64,000 bases of DNA from contig NC_079491.1 in NCBI RefSeq assembly GCF_020520425.1, positions 7,365,143 through 7,429,142 on the forward strand, read 5' to 3'. Position numbers and translations under genes: made by a program. Below the pieces are notes generated by a model. That model did no database searches and was not told the DNA's origin. It saw only the letters and a program-made list of their open reading frames with translations. Of the stretch, positions 1 through 10,908 are shown piece by piece. Origin of the DNA: Spinacia oleracea. Its lineage: Eukaryota > Streptophyta > Magnoliopsida > Caryophyllales > Amaranthaceae. The first letter of the stretch is position 1. Every line of letters starts with the position of its first letter.

Positions 1-61
1 CGAGGGATCTCGCGCACCATCCCTCGCTGACATCATGATGAGCGACTAGCAAGAAGGTAGA

Positions 62-431
62 GCAGCGAGGGAGCTAGCGAGCCATCCCTCGCTGCCCTGC
101 GCGTGTGTGTAGCAAGCTAAGCGACGAAGCTATAGGCAGCGAGGGAGCTAGCGAGCCATCCCTCGCTGGCCTAGTGAAGTGCAGCAAGACAGGACGACGA
201 AGCTATAGGCAGCGAGGGAGCTAGCGAGCCATCCCTCGCTGGCCTAGTGAAGTGCAGCAAGACAAGACGACGAGCAACGAGGCAGCGAGGGAGCTAGCGA
301 GCCATCCCTCGCTGGCCTAGTGAGATGCATAGCAGGCCAAGGCGACGAGCAACGAGGCAGCGAGGGAGCTAGCGAGCCATCCCTCGCTGGCCTAGTGAAG
401 CAAGCAACTATGAAGCGATGAGGCACGACGA
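62..431. repeat. Tandem array of ~73-75 bp units, each with a perfect hairpin
   Basis: Five units begin near 62, 136, 209, 282 and 357, and a degenerate one lies at 1-30. Each unit has CAGCGAGGGA, a 12-nt spacer beginning with the palindrome GCTAGC, then TCCCTCGCTG, which is the exact reverse complement of the first arm (unit 1: arms 63-72 and 85-94). The linkers vary more than the stems. Minus-strand open frames across the array simply repeat with the unit and are not taken as genes. The array may be an internal tandem region of a larger mobile element cut by the window edge; that is inference. Confidence 0.9.
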
Positions 432-528
432 TAGATGTAGCGAGCCAACGATAAATGTAGCGAGCCTACGATAAATGTCTTGCGAGCCAACGAGGGATCT
501 TGCGAGCCAACGAGGGATCTTGCGAGCT
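428..528. repeat. Five tandem 20-22 bp repeats
   Basis: Units starting at 428, 448, 468, 490 and 510 share the ending GCGAGCC(A/T), preceded by ACGATAAATGT-type or ACGAGGGATCT-type halves. The array directly follows the hairpin array and shares the GCGAGCCA word with it, so the two probably have a common origin. Confidence 0.85.
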
Positions 529-815
529 ATGCACAAGCGATACATCGAGTTAATCATCCCCGGAAAACTCAATTCTCCGATCAAACACTTCGTCTCCGAC
601 TCAAACCATCCGGTGATCATTCGTTCCACCTCCAAACACTCCGAAAGCACCCAAATGAAAAATCACCTGAAATATCAAAGAAAACACAAACGGAGCGTAA
701 TAGAGTACAATAACGACGACTTATGCAATTATGACTCTAAATGCAACTAAAATGAGACGAATGCCTAGAAATGCAACCTAAATGAGCCTAGAATACCCTA
801 TATAAATATGATTCA
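529..815. other. Non-coding stretch before the Copia fragment
   Basis: No credible gene is visible. A TATA-like string (CCTATATAAATA) lies near 797-808, just before the abrupt start of Copia coding sequence. It could be the tail of another, unidentified element that carried the tandem repeats to its left. Confidence 0.4.
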
Positions 816-818
816 TCA

Positions 819-1811
819 GTGTCCAAGCTAGCCAAAACACCACTTCCTGTCAAACTCAAGCTCACTGCTTTGTCAGATGAACCATATACTGATCCTACTC
901 AGTATAGGTGCTTGGTAGGCAAACTCAATTTCCTCACTCATACCAGACCTGATCTCTCCTTTGCAGTACAGACTTTGAGTCAATTCATGCAGTCTCCCAA
1001 GGTATCTCATTCCTATGCTTTGAATCATCTGCTTAGGTATGTAGCTCATACAATTGGTCAAGGGATATGCATTCAGTCTTCTTCTCAATTGGTTTTACAA
1101 GCTTACTGTGATTCTGATTGGGCTGCATGTCCAGATACTAGAAGATCTGTCACTGGTTATCTTATGCTACTTGGTACAAGTCCAATTTCTTGGAAATCTA
1201 AAAAGCAAATCACCATCTCCAGATCATCTTCTGAAGCTGAGTATAGAGCTATGGCAGCTGCAGCTTCAGAAATTACTTGGTTGGTAAGATTGCTGCAAGA
1301 GATGGGTATATCTAATCTAAGTCCAGTTAAGCTTCAGTGTGACAACCAGTCTGCCATACACATTGCAAAGAATCCAGTTCACCATGAAAGAACTAAACAC
1401 ATTGAACTAGACTGTCATTTTACAAGGGACAAAGTGCTGGAAGGGTTGATTGATCTGACTTTTGTTCCTACTTCTAATCAGTTAGCTGATGTGTTAACAA
1501 AGGTGTTGTCATACCCTCAACACTCTGATTTATTGTCCAAGCTAGGTATGCTACCCCCACCTAGCTTGAGGGGGGCTATTGGAGAACATGATCATGGAAT
1601 ACATGATCATGATCAGAAGCAAGACAGCAATCAAGCTGAACAACAACTGAAGCAAGACAGGAACACAGTTGAGCAACAACTGACTAACACATTCGAGCAA
1701 GATCAGTCCAACACAAGAACTAAACTGATCACTGCACTGCTGACTTGTTTGCTGACACTAGAAGACCACAATGCACATATTGGTGATGTGGCACTGCAGC
1801 ACACAGATTGA
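819..1811 (+). pseudogene. 5'-truncated Ty1/Copia pol: end of reverse transcriptase plus RNase H
   Basis: This is an open frame of about 330 residues with no ATG at its beginning (the first codon is GTG). It starts in the C-terminal tail of a Copia reverse transcriptase (YRCLVGKLNFLTHTRPDLSF) and continues into RNase H, with YCDSDWAACPDTRRSVTGY, SWKSKKQ, SRSSSEAEYRA, the CDNQSAI block, KHIELDCHFTRDKV and QLADVLTK. Gag, protease, integrase and most of RT are missing, so the element is truncated at about 819. The frame runs past the polypurine tract (GAGGGGGG, 1568-1575) into the LTR and ends in a Q/H/D-rich tail. The retained part has no stop or frameshift, which suggests a fairly young truncation or rearrangement. 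Confidence 0.92.
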
Positions 1812-2000
1812 TGACATGGCTAAGGTTGTTACATGATGTAATAGTTAGTTATAACTAACTCTCTTAGGTGTGTTTGTTTAGGCTTGTAAAACTAGCACAC
1901 TAGTATAAAAACAGTAGTGCTTTGCTTCTGTTAAGTAACAAGAATCATTCTCGATTCTTAGTTACTAAAATTCTCTTCCCTTTCTCTCAATTTGTAGTTC
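1577..2000 (+). mobile_element. Probable 3' LTR of the Copia element
   Basis: It follows the polypurine tract directly and begins TATTGGAGAACATG, where Copia LTRs usually begin TGTTGGAG, so the first dinucleotide looks mutated. It contains a TATA box (TATAAAA, 1904-1910) followed by a T/C-rich leader, as in LTR promoters. The 3' limit is uncertain (about 1990-2040). No 5' LTR is in the window. Confidence 0.6.
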
Positions 2001-2079
2001 TAAATATAGAACTTCTTCGAGGACCTAACCTAGTCTTCTCTCCGTATAAATTAAAAAAAAAAAATACACCCTTTGACTA

Positions 2080-2325
2080 TCCAAACAAAACAAACATTAA
2101 TACAGAGTTACAGACCGGGGGAGGCATAAAAGTCCTGATGAAATTACAAACATTAGCATTCCTAGCTTCCTTTGCCAAAATGTCAGCTACTTTGTTCTGC
2201 CCTTCCTTCAAACGAGACTTTAATACCTGGTTCTTGCCGGCCCTGCATTCAGATATTATATTAGAAACTCTGGTAATAAGGTCCATACTACATTTGCAAT
2301 CGGCACTAATAACAGCTTGTTGGCA
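2080..2325 (-). pseudogene. LINE-type RNase H C-terminal fragment (minus strand)
   Basis: Read on the minus strand, this encodes the end of a plant RNase H-like (RVT_3) domain of L1-derived proteins. It has a DCQQAVISADC stretch, NKVADILAKEARN (the usual 'N-VAD-LAKEAR' signature) and a PPP-V-N tail. It has no start and no upstream RT. It abuts a second, oppositely oriented RNase H scrap. Confidence 0.6.
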
Positions 2326-2329
2326 GTCA

Positions 2330-2550
2330 CGCTGTTATTTACTTCAAATGGAAAATATTGAAACTGACATACACTATGATTGTTTAATACAATGCAGGGA
2401 GTTACGCCGGTGTTTCCAAGAGGTTATAATTGAATACATACCGAGACAGAGAAACCAAGTGGCTGATTGTTTTAGCTAAGACTGCACGACACAAAGAACT
2501 TGAAGTCAATGTAATTAGGAACTTTCCCATCCCATCTAGTTATTGTTTGA
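2330..2550 (+). pseudogene. LINE-type RNase H C-terminal fragment (plus strand)
   Basis: Plus-strand codons give CRELRRCFQEVIIEYIPRQR followed by NQVADC, again the end of an RVT_3 RNase H. One extra T near 2472 then puts a stop in the frame, where the sister frame would read on as LAKTAR. It is in the opposite orientation to the adjacent fragment and not identical to it, so these are two separate insertions or an inverted duplication that has diverged. Confidence 0.55.
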
Positions 2551-4440
2551 ACTTATTATTTACGGATTTTAATGGGCCTCCATAACGTAATTCGTTTGGA
2601 TCTTGTTAACTTGCTAAACTTTTAGTATATCTCAGTTCCTTTTTCACCAAAATAAATAAATTCGGCACTAATAACACCCTATAAGTCCCATTTGAGGGCT
2701 TCATAAATTGTCTATCTCTAAACTCAAAAGTACAACAAGTCAGCTAAATAATAAAGCTTCTCCTTCACATGAAAATGCACCTCAGAAAAACAAATAAAAT
2801 AAAAAGCATTGTGTGAAGTCCAAAATTAACTTATATGTCAAGAGCAGAGAACCTTGAACACACATTGTAACTTGACTAACATATGAAATAGAACGCATAT
2901 CTGAAGTCTAATCATGATTAAATGTCGTCTGACAGGATTAAAAGAATTATGATCTGTAAATGAGGGTGTGAGATATTTAAGCAAGACTAGGCTTAATTAG
3001 TATTGATGACTGGTATACTGCTATCCTTTTTTTAAAAGAAAGAACACCAGTAAACTCTTCTTGTTCTGTAAGTATTGCAAAGCAAGATCCTAGTTCATAC
3101 ATGAATGAAAATGTAACAGCAACACTTTATAGCATGTAGACCACAAGCACATCAACTTCAGGACATTCCTAGTTCCATCAGTCCATTATGTAAAATCCTT
3201 TGATACTTGACCAAATATTAAAGATCGTCAAATATACACCTCACTAGAGACTCCACTGGAAAACCTTTCAATGACATTATACTTAAGCTACATTCGAGGC
3301 ACTAGTCCACGCTTTTGGCCTGTGTAACTTATTTGGGTCACAGATTATTAATTTTAGTTAGCTTAACAAGGAAAGTAACAGTAGTACAAAGTTTGTTCAC
3401 TTATTAATTTATATCAGTGAGCAGACACATCCTATTTCCTGCATCAGCTGGTCCAATTATTTACAAGTAATAAGGTCGTCTTCAAATAACATTATTGCAC
3501 TCCTACCCAAACATCTCACTAACATTATCATTTCTTGTTTTAGGCCTTATTTTCAGGCAAACTCCAAAGTTTGTGTCTATTATGCCAGCAGTCTGTCTTC
3601 ATTTTCAATTAAAGATCTGCATATAAATTTATGAATAAAGCAGAAATGTTGACTCGACTGAATGACTACCCTAAATCACCAAAGCTCCGAGCTCCACAAC
3701 ACCCACACACACAAAAAGAAGCAAAGAATGCATCTTAGATATTTCCTGATAAATATGCAAGTATGCAACAACCACATGCTCCTGCTATTAGGCTAATATA
3801 TACTACTATTGTATCGTGCATAAGACATTTATATTAATAATCAGTTGCTATTGCATAGTCTTTACTCTCCTCATGGAAATCAAAATATGAATCTCTCAAA
3901 GATCAGGTCGGTACCTATTATGTGTCATGCTCAACAGATAGTCAGATACATGACTCCTTCAGAATTTCCAACGAAAATTGAAGGAACATCACTTCTAAGA
4001 ATTGGCAACTTTAATTTGTATTGATATGAATTTTTTTTCACTGTGAATACCCTATGCTACTATCCGGCCTATGTATGATACTTCACAAAGGTTGGATTAT
4101 ATGGTAGGAGATAACATCAAAGAAAGTCCAAAAGTCACTTAATTATATGCCGAAATAAGAGAACCTTGAACACATATTGTAACTTGACTAACCAAAAAAG
4201 AAAGACAAATAAAACCAAATCATTGCAGATGTTGAAGTTAATCCTCGTTCATCAATCATCACTGAGGATATTCTCCTCTTGCATGGTAAACATATGAAAT
4301 AGAAGAGAAAAATAAACCAGAAAACGCATGTCGAAAATCTAATCGATTAAATGATGTCTAACACAGTAAAAAAAGCCTCAAAATTCAATCATGACATTGA
4401 TATTGATATTATTTGTGATATTTCAGAAAGAGCCATTGTC
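2551..4440. other. Intergenic; contains a dispersed internal duplication
   Basis: No gene is recognised. About 2815-2945 is repeated at about 4128-4375: both contain AGAACCTTGAACACA followed by TTGTAACTTGACTAAC and then ATATGAAATAGAA. The second copy carries about 100 bp extra between those last two blocks. Confidence 0.6.
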
Positions 4441-4477
4441 CTCCATTCATGCTTGTTAAGTTGTTAGGGGAAGGATG

Positions 4478-5349
4478 TCAAAGTCCGTCCTTCAAATCCC
4501 ACAAAGCGAAAATCGCTAATGACTCACGAAGGAGGAAAATAAACTTGACAATACTTTCTTTGACAGCCTCCGGCAATTGCATAACGCTGAATTGTTCAAC
4601 TTCAAAGTTCAAAGAGAGAAGATGATGAGTCCTTTGGCTTAATAAAGGATCATGTCCAATCCAGTACAAGACCCCTCCACAGAAAACGCGCCGTGGTTCA
4701 TATTCTTGAAGTATTACATATTTTAATGAATCCCAACCCCAGACATTTGTCCAATCAGGTGTAGTCCTCCATAGGTGATCATTAAGTGAATATATTGCAA
4801 ATAACATTGACATACTTTTAGAGTCTTTTATGGCAAGCACCTTATAATCATTACTAGATGGGGCAAATCCTAAAATATAATTAGCACATCCTAAAGGACA
4901 AGAGGGGAGAATCAAGGACTTTCCAATAGAGGGGTTCCACAATACTAAATCCCGGTAATTCCTAAACAACATCAACCCATTAATGTTTCCACGAAATTTG
5001 TGTGAGCAAGGAATTCTACCAAGGTCAGCAGATTTCCTACATGGGCCACTTCTACAAATTGTGAATTGAGTATGCCAGCAACACTCTTCCTGGCTAATAC
5101 ACGAGTGTTTTCAGAACTTTGGTAGTTCAAAAGTTTAAAATGCATAGAAATAAAATTAGAAGAATCGATAATCTGGCACCAAAATTTACAAACACACCTG
5201 AATTTGAGTAGGGTTTTCAACGGCAACCTCGCCAACACCTCCCGTAACAACTTCGTCGGAAGATAGCTGTCCACCGGCAATTGATCGTCCCATGTGAATT
5301 TCCTCTTTCTCTTCTTGGTCCCACCATTGTTCTTCATCTTGGCGCACAT
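4478..5349 (-). pseudogene. F-box/FBA gene, frameshifted and 3'-truncated
   Basis: Starting at 5349 (or the second in-frame ATG at 5337), the minus strand encodes an F-box (YLPTKLLREVLARLPLKTLL, FRCVCKFWCQIIDS). An FBA-type region follows in another frame: LWNPSIGKSL, LGFAPSSNDYKVLAI, AIYSLNDHLWR and a hydrophobic FIFLLRESLAIFALW. The frame changes at about 4985-4972, where ACATTAATGGGTTGA would read INGLMLF if shifted by one base. The C-terminal third found in intact relatives (about 390-407 aa) is missing after ALWDLKDGL. Intact family members are SCF ubiquitin-ligase adaptors that bind SKP1 through the F-box. The first frame alone could still make a 125-residue F-box-only protein, but decay is the simpler reading. 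Confidence 0.85.
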
Positions 5350-5351
5350 AG

Positions 5352-5690
5352 CCTCCGTTTGGTAGGGCGTAAAACGTTTTCATGGAAAACGATTTTCCCC
5401 CTTTAAATCATTTTACGTTGTTTGGTTGGGTAAGGGATGGAAAACAATTTTCCATTACTCTCTCAAAGGTGGAAAACCCTTTTCCATTTGAAAGGGAGGG
5501 AAACCACTTTTCCTTCTTTCCTCCTTACCTCCCTCTCCTTTCTTCCCCCTCAATCTTCACCATCTTCTCCCATTTTCCTTTAAGTTACCAAGCAAAGGAA
5601 AACTAGTTTGGAATTGTGTTTTCCATTAAAAAATATTTTCCATGAAAAATCGTTTTACAATGAAAACGTTTTACGCCTTACCAAACGGAG
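5352..5690. mobile_element. MITE with ~45 bp terminal inverted repeats
   Basis: The left end CTCCGTTTGGTAGGGCGTAA and the right end, whose reverse complement begins CTCCGTTTGGTAAGGCGTAA, continue as similar inverted arms (AAACGTTTTCAT, then AAAACGATTTT). The element is about 340 bp and non-coding. No clear target-site duplication was found. Its left edge lies 2-3 bp upstream of the start codon of the minus-strand F-box relic. Confidence 0.8.
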
Positions 5691-5862
5691 CCACTGCACT
5701 CACTGTGTGTGTTTGGGGTTATAGAGACTTTGAAACCGAATAGGGAGAGAGGGAGAGATTATTGGAAAAGGAAAGGCTTGCTTTTCAAGAGGGGTAGTCA
5801 ACTGGTCATATATACTCATTTACTAGCTAATCTTGCTACTCACGATTCGCGATTTCAAAATA

Positions 5863-5893
5863 ACTAGTTTTTGGGCCCGTTCGACGAACGGGC
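5863..5893 (-). mobile_element. Helitron-type 3' terminus (minus strand)
   Basis: On the minus strand, a near-perfect hairpin (GCCCGTTCG T CGAACGGGC, 5893-5875) is followed about 8 nt later by CTAGT. This is the classic Helitron 3' end, a short hairpin just before CTRRT. The matching 5' TC end was not located. Confidence 0.6.
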
Positions 5894-6004
5894 TGATTAT
5901 ATTTAGTCGGGTAATGGAATTTAGAAGTTATGTTGTTCTTAAGTAGGTGTTAGAAGGTGTTTAAACAAATGACAATAATTAAAAATTTAACATATGAAGT
6001 CTTG

Positions 6005-6273
6005 CACTACAAGAAATTATAATATTAACGACGGGAAATCCCGTCGCAAAAGACCAATAATTGTTGATTAACGACGGGATTTCCTGTCGCGGAGCCGTCA
6101 TAAAAGGGGGTCGTCGTTAATAGAAAATCCCGCCGTTAACCCGTCGTAAAAGACATTTACGACGGTTATTCCCGTCTTTGTTAGGTTGTTAGCCCCGTCG
6201 CAAAAGGCTTTTGCGACGGGATTTTTGACCCGTCGTAATTAGGTTGTCGTTAAAGATACAAATTCTTGTGGTG
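6005..6273. mobile_element. CACTA-type MITE, copy 1
   Basis: It starts CACTACAAGAAAT and ends ATTCTTGTGGTG (imperfect inverted termini). Inside are many subterminal GACGGG / CCCGTC motifs in both orientations, typical of CACTA (EnSpm) transposase-binding ends. No transposase is encoded. Flanking trinucleotides TTG and GAA do not match, so the target duplication has been lost. It is closely related to the copy at 59194-59461. Confidence 0.85.
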
Positions 6274-7033
6274 GAATTTTCTTTTTAATCATTACATTTT
6301 TCTGCTTATGTTCATCTTCCCTGAATAAATAGATCCACTTTAAATCACTTACTACCACCAATAACATATCATCTGTACAAAGACCAAACAAATTTGCAAC
6401 TGTTACAATTTACGACTATACTCATGTTATCCAATTAAGGGAAAGACTTAACAAAGTCTAACTATTGAACTATACTGACAAAACTTTTCTTATAGGAGAA
6501 CTAAAACTAATTGTAAGTTCCCCTAACAACAAAAATATACAAATAAAACCCACCTAAAAGTCTCAAAATGTCGATGACGATTTACCCACCTTTAATCATT
6601 TGCATGGAAACCATATGTTATAAGATTATCCTTCTCTGCAAAATGAATTGCAACTAATTAAGCAAGAAAAATAAACAACATACTTCCAATGTGCTTAAGA
6701 AAAATCAAGAACAACGTGCTTAGAGAGAGATAGAGGGGAGGGGGGTGGTATTACAGCTTGAATTGCATGCATGAAAATAAACAATAGAAATGTTGAATTA
6801 AAGCACCCTATAATCTCCTACCGTTTCAAAACATATCAGTCAAAAAGTCTATTAGTGAGGTTAAATTTTGAATTAATGCTACAGGAGAAGGGGAGAAGAT
6901 TTGGGGATTGAATTAAATTGACATTGAAAATAATTAAGCTTGGAGAGTTAATGGGAAGGTGAATAATGGGGAAGATGAAGTAGGGGAGGGTAGTTTAGGC
7001 ATAATCAAGTTGAGTATCGATCCTAATTTTTGG

Positions 7034-7338
7034 TAATCCCTCCGTCCCGTTTTTGTAGTCCTGATTCTATTTTAAGCGTCCCAAAATTATAATCATGTTT
7101 CTATTTCTGGCCATTAAGTTTTCCACTTTCCCATGTACTATATTAATTAAAAATGCACTGAAAACCCAACACAACTTCTCTATGTATTATATTCCTTTAT
7201 CCATGCATTATATTTCACTTTCTCATACAAATCAATTATCAATGTACTATATTCTAAATTTCCGTGTACTATATTACACTTTTCTTAAAATCCGTGTTTT
7301 TAGTCAAATAATACTGTAAATATGGGATGGATGCAGTA
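7034..7338. mobile_element. Probable Stowaway-like MITE
   Basis: It begins TAATCCCTCCGTCCC, and its right end read in reverse begins TACTGCATCCATCCC, with TA at both edges. The inverted termini are degenerate. No coding content. Confidence 0.5.
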
Positions 7339-7534
7339 CAATTCTACTAAATTAAAGAGACGGAGATTAGTAGTATACTACGTAATAACTAATGACAATA
7401 AAGTAGAAGAATGAATGACCATTATTTTTTTTATAACAAAAAGTAAATAGAAAGATTAATAAGATTGAGACACGTGTCATCAAAATAGTATTACTTATGT
7501 GTCATTGAAATGGTGATGGTTATGCTTTTTAAAT

Positions 7535-7999
7535 ACTAGGTTTTGATTAAGCCTCGGGCCTACATTTTTTTTTATGGAAGTAGTTGTTGGAATAGCTGGG
7601 AATAATACTTGTTAATTCTTGGTTTCCGCCAAAAATCATTTTTCCCAAAAATAGTGTATCTGTTTGATTTTATATTTATTCTTTACCTTTTTTATATAAA
7701 CTATTTATGTATAGAAACAAAATTTAGTTTATAAATTATGGTAATAATAGATACGGCGTAATAATAATTATTCTAAATTGGTAATATCTTAGTCAAATCG
7801 CTATATTAATAATGGAAAATATATCACTCAATATTTTGGTCAAATTACCATATTAGCATTTTAAATATGCATATTAGATGAATAAATTTAAACGAGTATA
7901 TTAAAATGTTATAAATATGCAGTAGTTTTGGAGATATTCAGTTAAATATTTTGTGAAAAAAATGATCAAAATCCGTGCGTGCACGGGATCTAATCTAGT
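7535..7999. mobile_element. Element bounded by outward-facing Helitron-like 3' ends
   Basis: The right end (plus strand) has the hairpin CCGTGC-GT-GCACGG at 7973-7986, then GATCTAAT and CTAGT at 7995-7999. The left end, read on the minus strand, has GGCCCGAGGC, then AATCAAAAC and CTAGT (7539-7535), with a decayed hairpin. Each end resembles a Helitron 3' terminus. Either two Helitrons lie tail to tail, or this is a short non-autonomous unit with the terminus at both ends. Confidence 0.5.
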
Positions 8000-8256
8000 A
8001 TTACATAAAAAACAGACATTTACTAATTTGTAGTCATTGCTAGCAACATCGGTCCTCTGAGATATATTTCCTCCGCATTTTATGAGTCACGTGTTAACCG
8101 ACCCGCATATTAAGAAAAAAGTGTTGAATCTAATAAAAATAATTAAGCAAGTGGGACAAAGAGTAATATACAAATAGAAAAAAAGATGATGAAAAAAGTA
8201 TTTCAATCAACGGCAACTTTTGTGTAAGACCATCTTACCGGAAAAAACCATTTTTA

Positions 8257-8398
8257 TTGCTTAACTAACTAGTTATATTGCTTAACTAATTAGTTCTAGT
8301 GCTTAACCAATTAGTTTCATAGTTTAACTAATTGGTTCTAGTGTTTAATTAACTAATTGGTTCAAGTGTTTAACTAATTGGTTTCATTGCTTAACTTA
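8257..8398. repeat. 21-bp tandem repeat with palindromic core
   Basis: About six copies of a 21-bp unit of the type TTGCTTAACTAATTAGTTCTA. The core AACTAATTAGTT is its own reverse complement and is retained or nearly retained in several units. Confidence 0.8.
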
Positions 8399-8399
8399 T

Positions 8400-10905
8400 A
8401 CGACACCGATATGATCTTTATATAAAAGTTTGTATTCAATTAATGTAGAAGGGAGTTTATTGTATTGGTGGTTCCTAGATGAAATTAAATATATAGTAGT
8501 ATTAAATAACGCAAGTACTAAATGCAGGATAAAAACACCTAAATGTAGGATAATTAAATGACCTAAAATAAGTAGAGGACGAAAATACCCTCTTATACTT
8601 TCATCTCCTCCGTGATGTTCATTAGTTCATCATCTCTTCACGCTTTTTATTTTCCCTTCCGTGGTCTTTGCTCTTTACACCTTTGATAATTGGTCCCCTT
8701 GTTTCTCTCTTTGCTAATATATGCGTATTTGTTCAAATCACTATGTTTGCTATTAATTTTTTTTAATTTCATCGATCATTTGGAAATTTCTTCCAGTAGA
8801 TGACCATGATCTCCGGAAACATCATCCGGCAGTCTGCCAAAACCTTCGGAAACAGAATCCGGCAGATGGTTAAGTGCTCCGAATTTGATTTCCGGCAGTT
8901 GGCTCCAAAAACAGTATGCAGCTACAATTGTACCTGGAATCTTTTCTTGTAGTTATGTAGGTTCAAAAATTTAATTTGATTTGGGTTTAACAATTTAACA
9001 TAATCTGAAATTAAGAAAGATTGAGAGAGTGACAACTTATCCATGAAAATGTCAGGGGAGAAATGAATAATAAGTGAAACACATGAAAGTAGCATCATTT
9101 CATCATCATTATGATATTATCCAATTGAATGGTCACACATCTAATATACGTAGTAATTGTTTCCTTTTAAAGGCAAGGAAGCCCACCATTAACAAGATCA
9201 TAGAAATCCCTACAACCTACTATGAATAATATGTCCAACATGCTTGCCCAAATTGAGATGGGAAATTCGCCGCTCGTTGCTCCTATTGGCTTAGTAGTGG
9301 TCGTCAATAATAAAAGATAGGCTGAACAAACAATATGCGGCACCCTACCTAACACAAATCGAATTACACGTCCACCTAATTAAGGAATCAAACACTTGTA
9401 GCAACAACATAAAAAACATACAGAGTATGCAACATATATACTCGTCTTTTAGATTGTTGCGAATAAATCAAATAATAAATTGATGTTGCAATAATAAGAT
9501 AATTATGAAGAACTTATCTGGAAGATGCGAACAATCTGATGAACATATAATGAACAATTGTTGCGCCGTGGGATACCACTGTCCTAAAAGACGATTATGC
9601 ACTACTCCTGGTGCAGTAGTACAAAAGCGGTCGCCCTCCAAGATTAACACAACTCCAAATTTGTGTGCACTCACAAATCCGGATGGAGTCAGAATATATG
9701 CCCAAAACCAGAGCAATTTGAGAGAGGGAAGAATGTGTTTGGTTTTTTCCTGGAACTGTGTACATGTATTGTGTGTATGTATTTTCGTCCCTTATGGATG
9801 AAAAGAAGCTTGATTAATATAACCATGAACTCCAATGGTAAAAAACGGTTAAAGAAATTAATTGAGAATAATGCATATTAAGGCCTTAATTAAGCCAAGA
9901 GAATAATGCACATTTAAGGCCTTAATTAATCTAATGGCTACATAATCAATAGATTCTTGTAACAATGACTTAGCCAAAACGGTTGGGTACCAAAAGGAAT
10001 AGGTAGGCCCTCAACCCACCCGCATATACCAATGGGCCCTAACCGGCCAGCCTACACGCCCATGTGAGTATGTCCACCAAGACTTCCTACTGATTTCTTA
10101 AAAAAGAAGTATACTCATACCCCAACAAATAAATAAATGAGTTGTTTGGTATTCTACCAATGAGGGACATTTCTCACTCTACACTTTTCACTCTTTTCTT
10201 TTATAGTTTCCAACAAGAACTTCCAACAGAAATGGCAGAATCACCAAATTTGTGATATGGGTATCTTGCAGATTGTAGAAAGCATCGATTTTTATAAAAA
10301 ACCCACCTAATAAAACACCTGCAAAATTGAGAAACAAACAGAATGAGACATTAATCCAAACAAAATCACAGATCTAAGAAACACAATCAGAGACTAAGAG
10401 ATCCCAAAAGAAAAAAGAATCAGATAAAAAAATCAAACTAAAAATTGCAGATTAAATGGTAAATCCGCTAATTAATTCTAGATTTTCAACGAAACCTTGA
10501 ATTTGGAAGAAATTTAAATCACAAAATTAAAAAATTAAAAAAAATATGAGAGTGAAGGAGATCGAAGATTTGAGGGAGATCGAAGGAGATGAAGATTTGA
10601 GGGTTTGAGGGAGATCGAAGGAGATCGAAGATTCGAGGGTTTGAGGGAAGGAGAGAGAAAGTATGTGAGAGTGATAGGGAAGCGACGGAGGAATGAAATA
10701 TGAGTTGTATGCGAAATGGTTTGACAGTAAGAGGTTGACGGTATTTTCGTCTTTTACATGGTGGACACGAAAAATGTATTTACCGTAATATCCTTTCCCT
10801 CTTGGCTTATATAATAGAGAGGAAGATTATGCACTTGTCCACTCTCAAAACAGCAAGAGATTATCCAAATTTTGCACTTTCTTTCTATCTAATTCAAAAG
10901 GCACT
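8400..10905. other. Intergenic region
   Basis: No gene is recognised. The visible content is a few degenerate ATCCGGCAG repeats (8827-8900), a paired AATGCA..TTAAGGCCTTAATTAA repeat near 9870-9930, and a purine-rich tract of short GAGATCGAAGATTTGAGG-like repeats (10555-10660). Minus-strand open frames at 9167-9716 encode hydrophobic residues but match no family I can name. Confidence 0.4.
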
Positions 10906-10908
10906 TAA

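Noticed and set aside
1-530. CRISPR-like reading of the regular hairpin array
   Set aside because: Units are about 73-75 bp with related linkers, not unique spacers, in a plant nuclear context with no cas genes; a tandem repeat explains it.
9167-9716. Two minus-strand open frames with hydrophobic residues, considered as exons of a membrane protein
   Set aside because: I could not match them to any family with confidence, no convincing splice pair joins them in frame, and nothing upstream looks like a start region.
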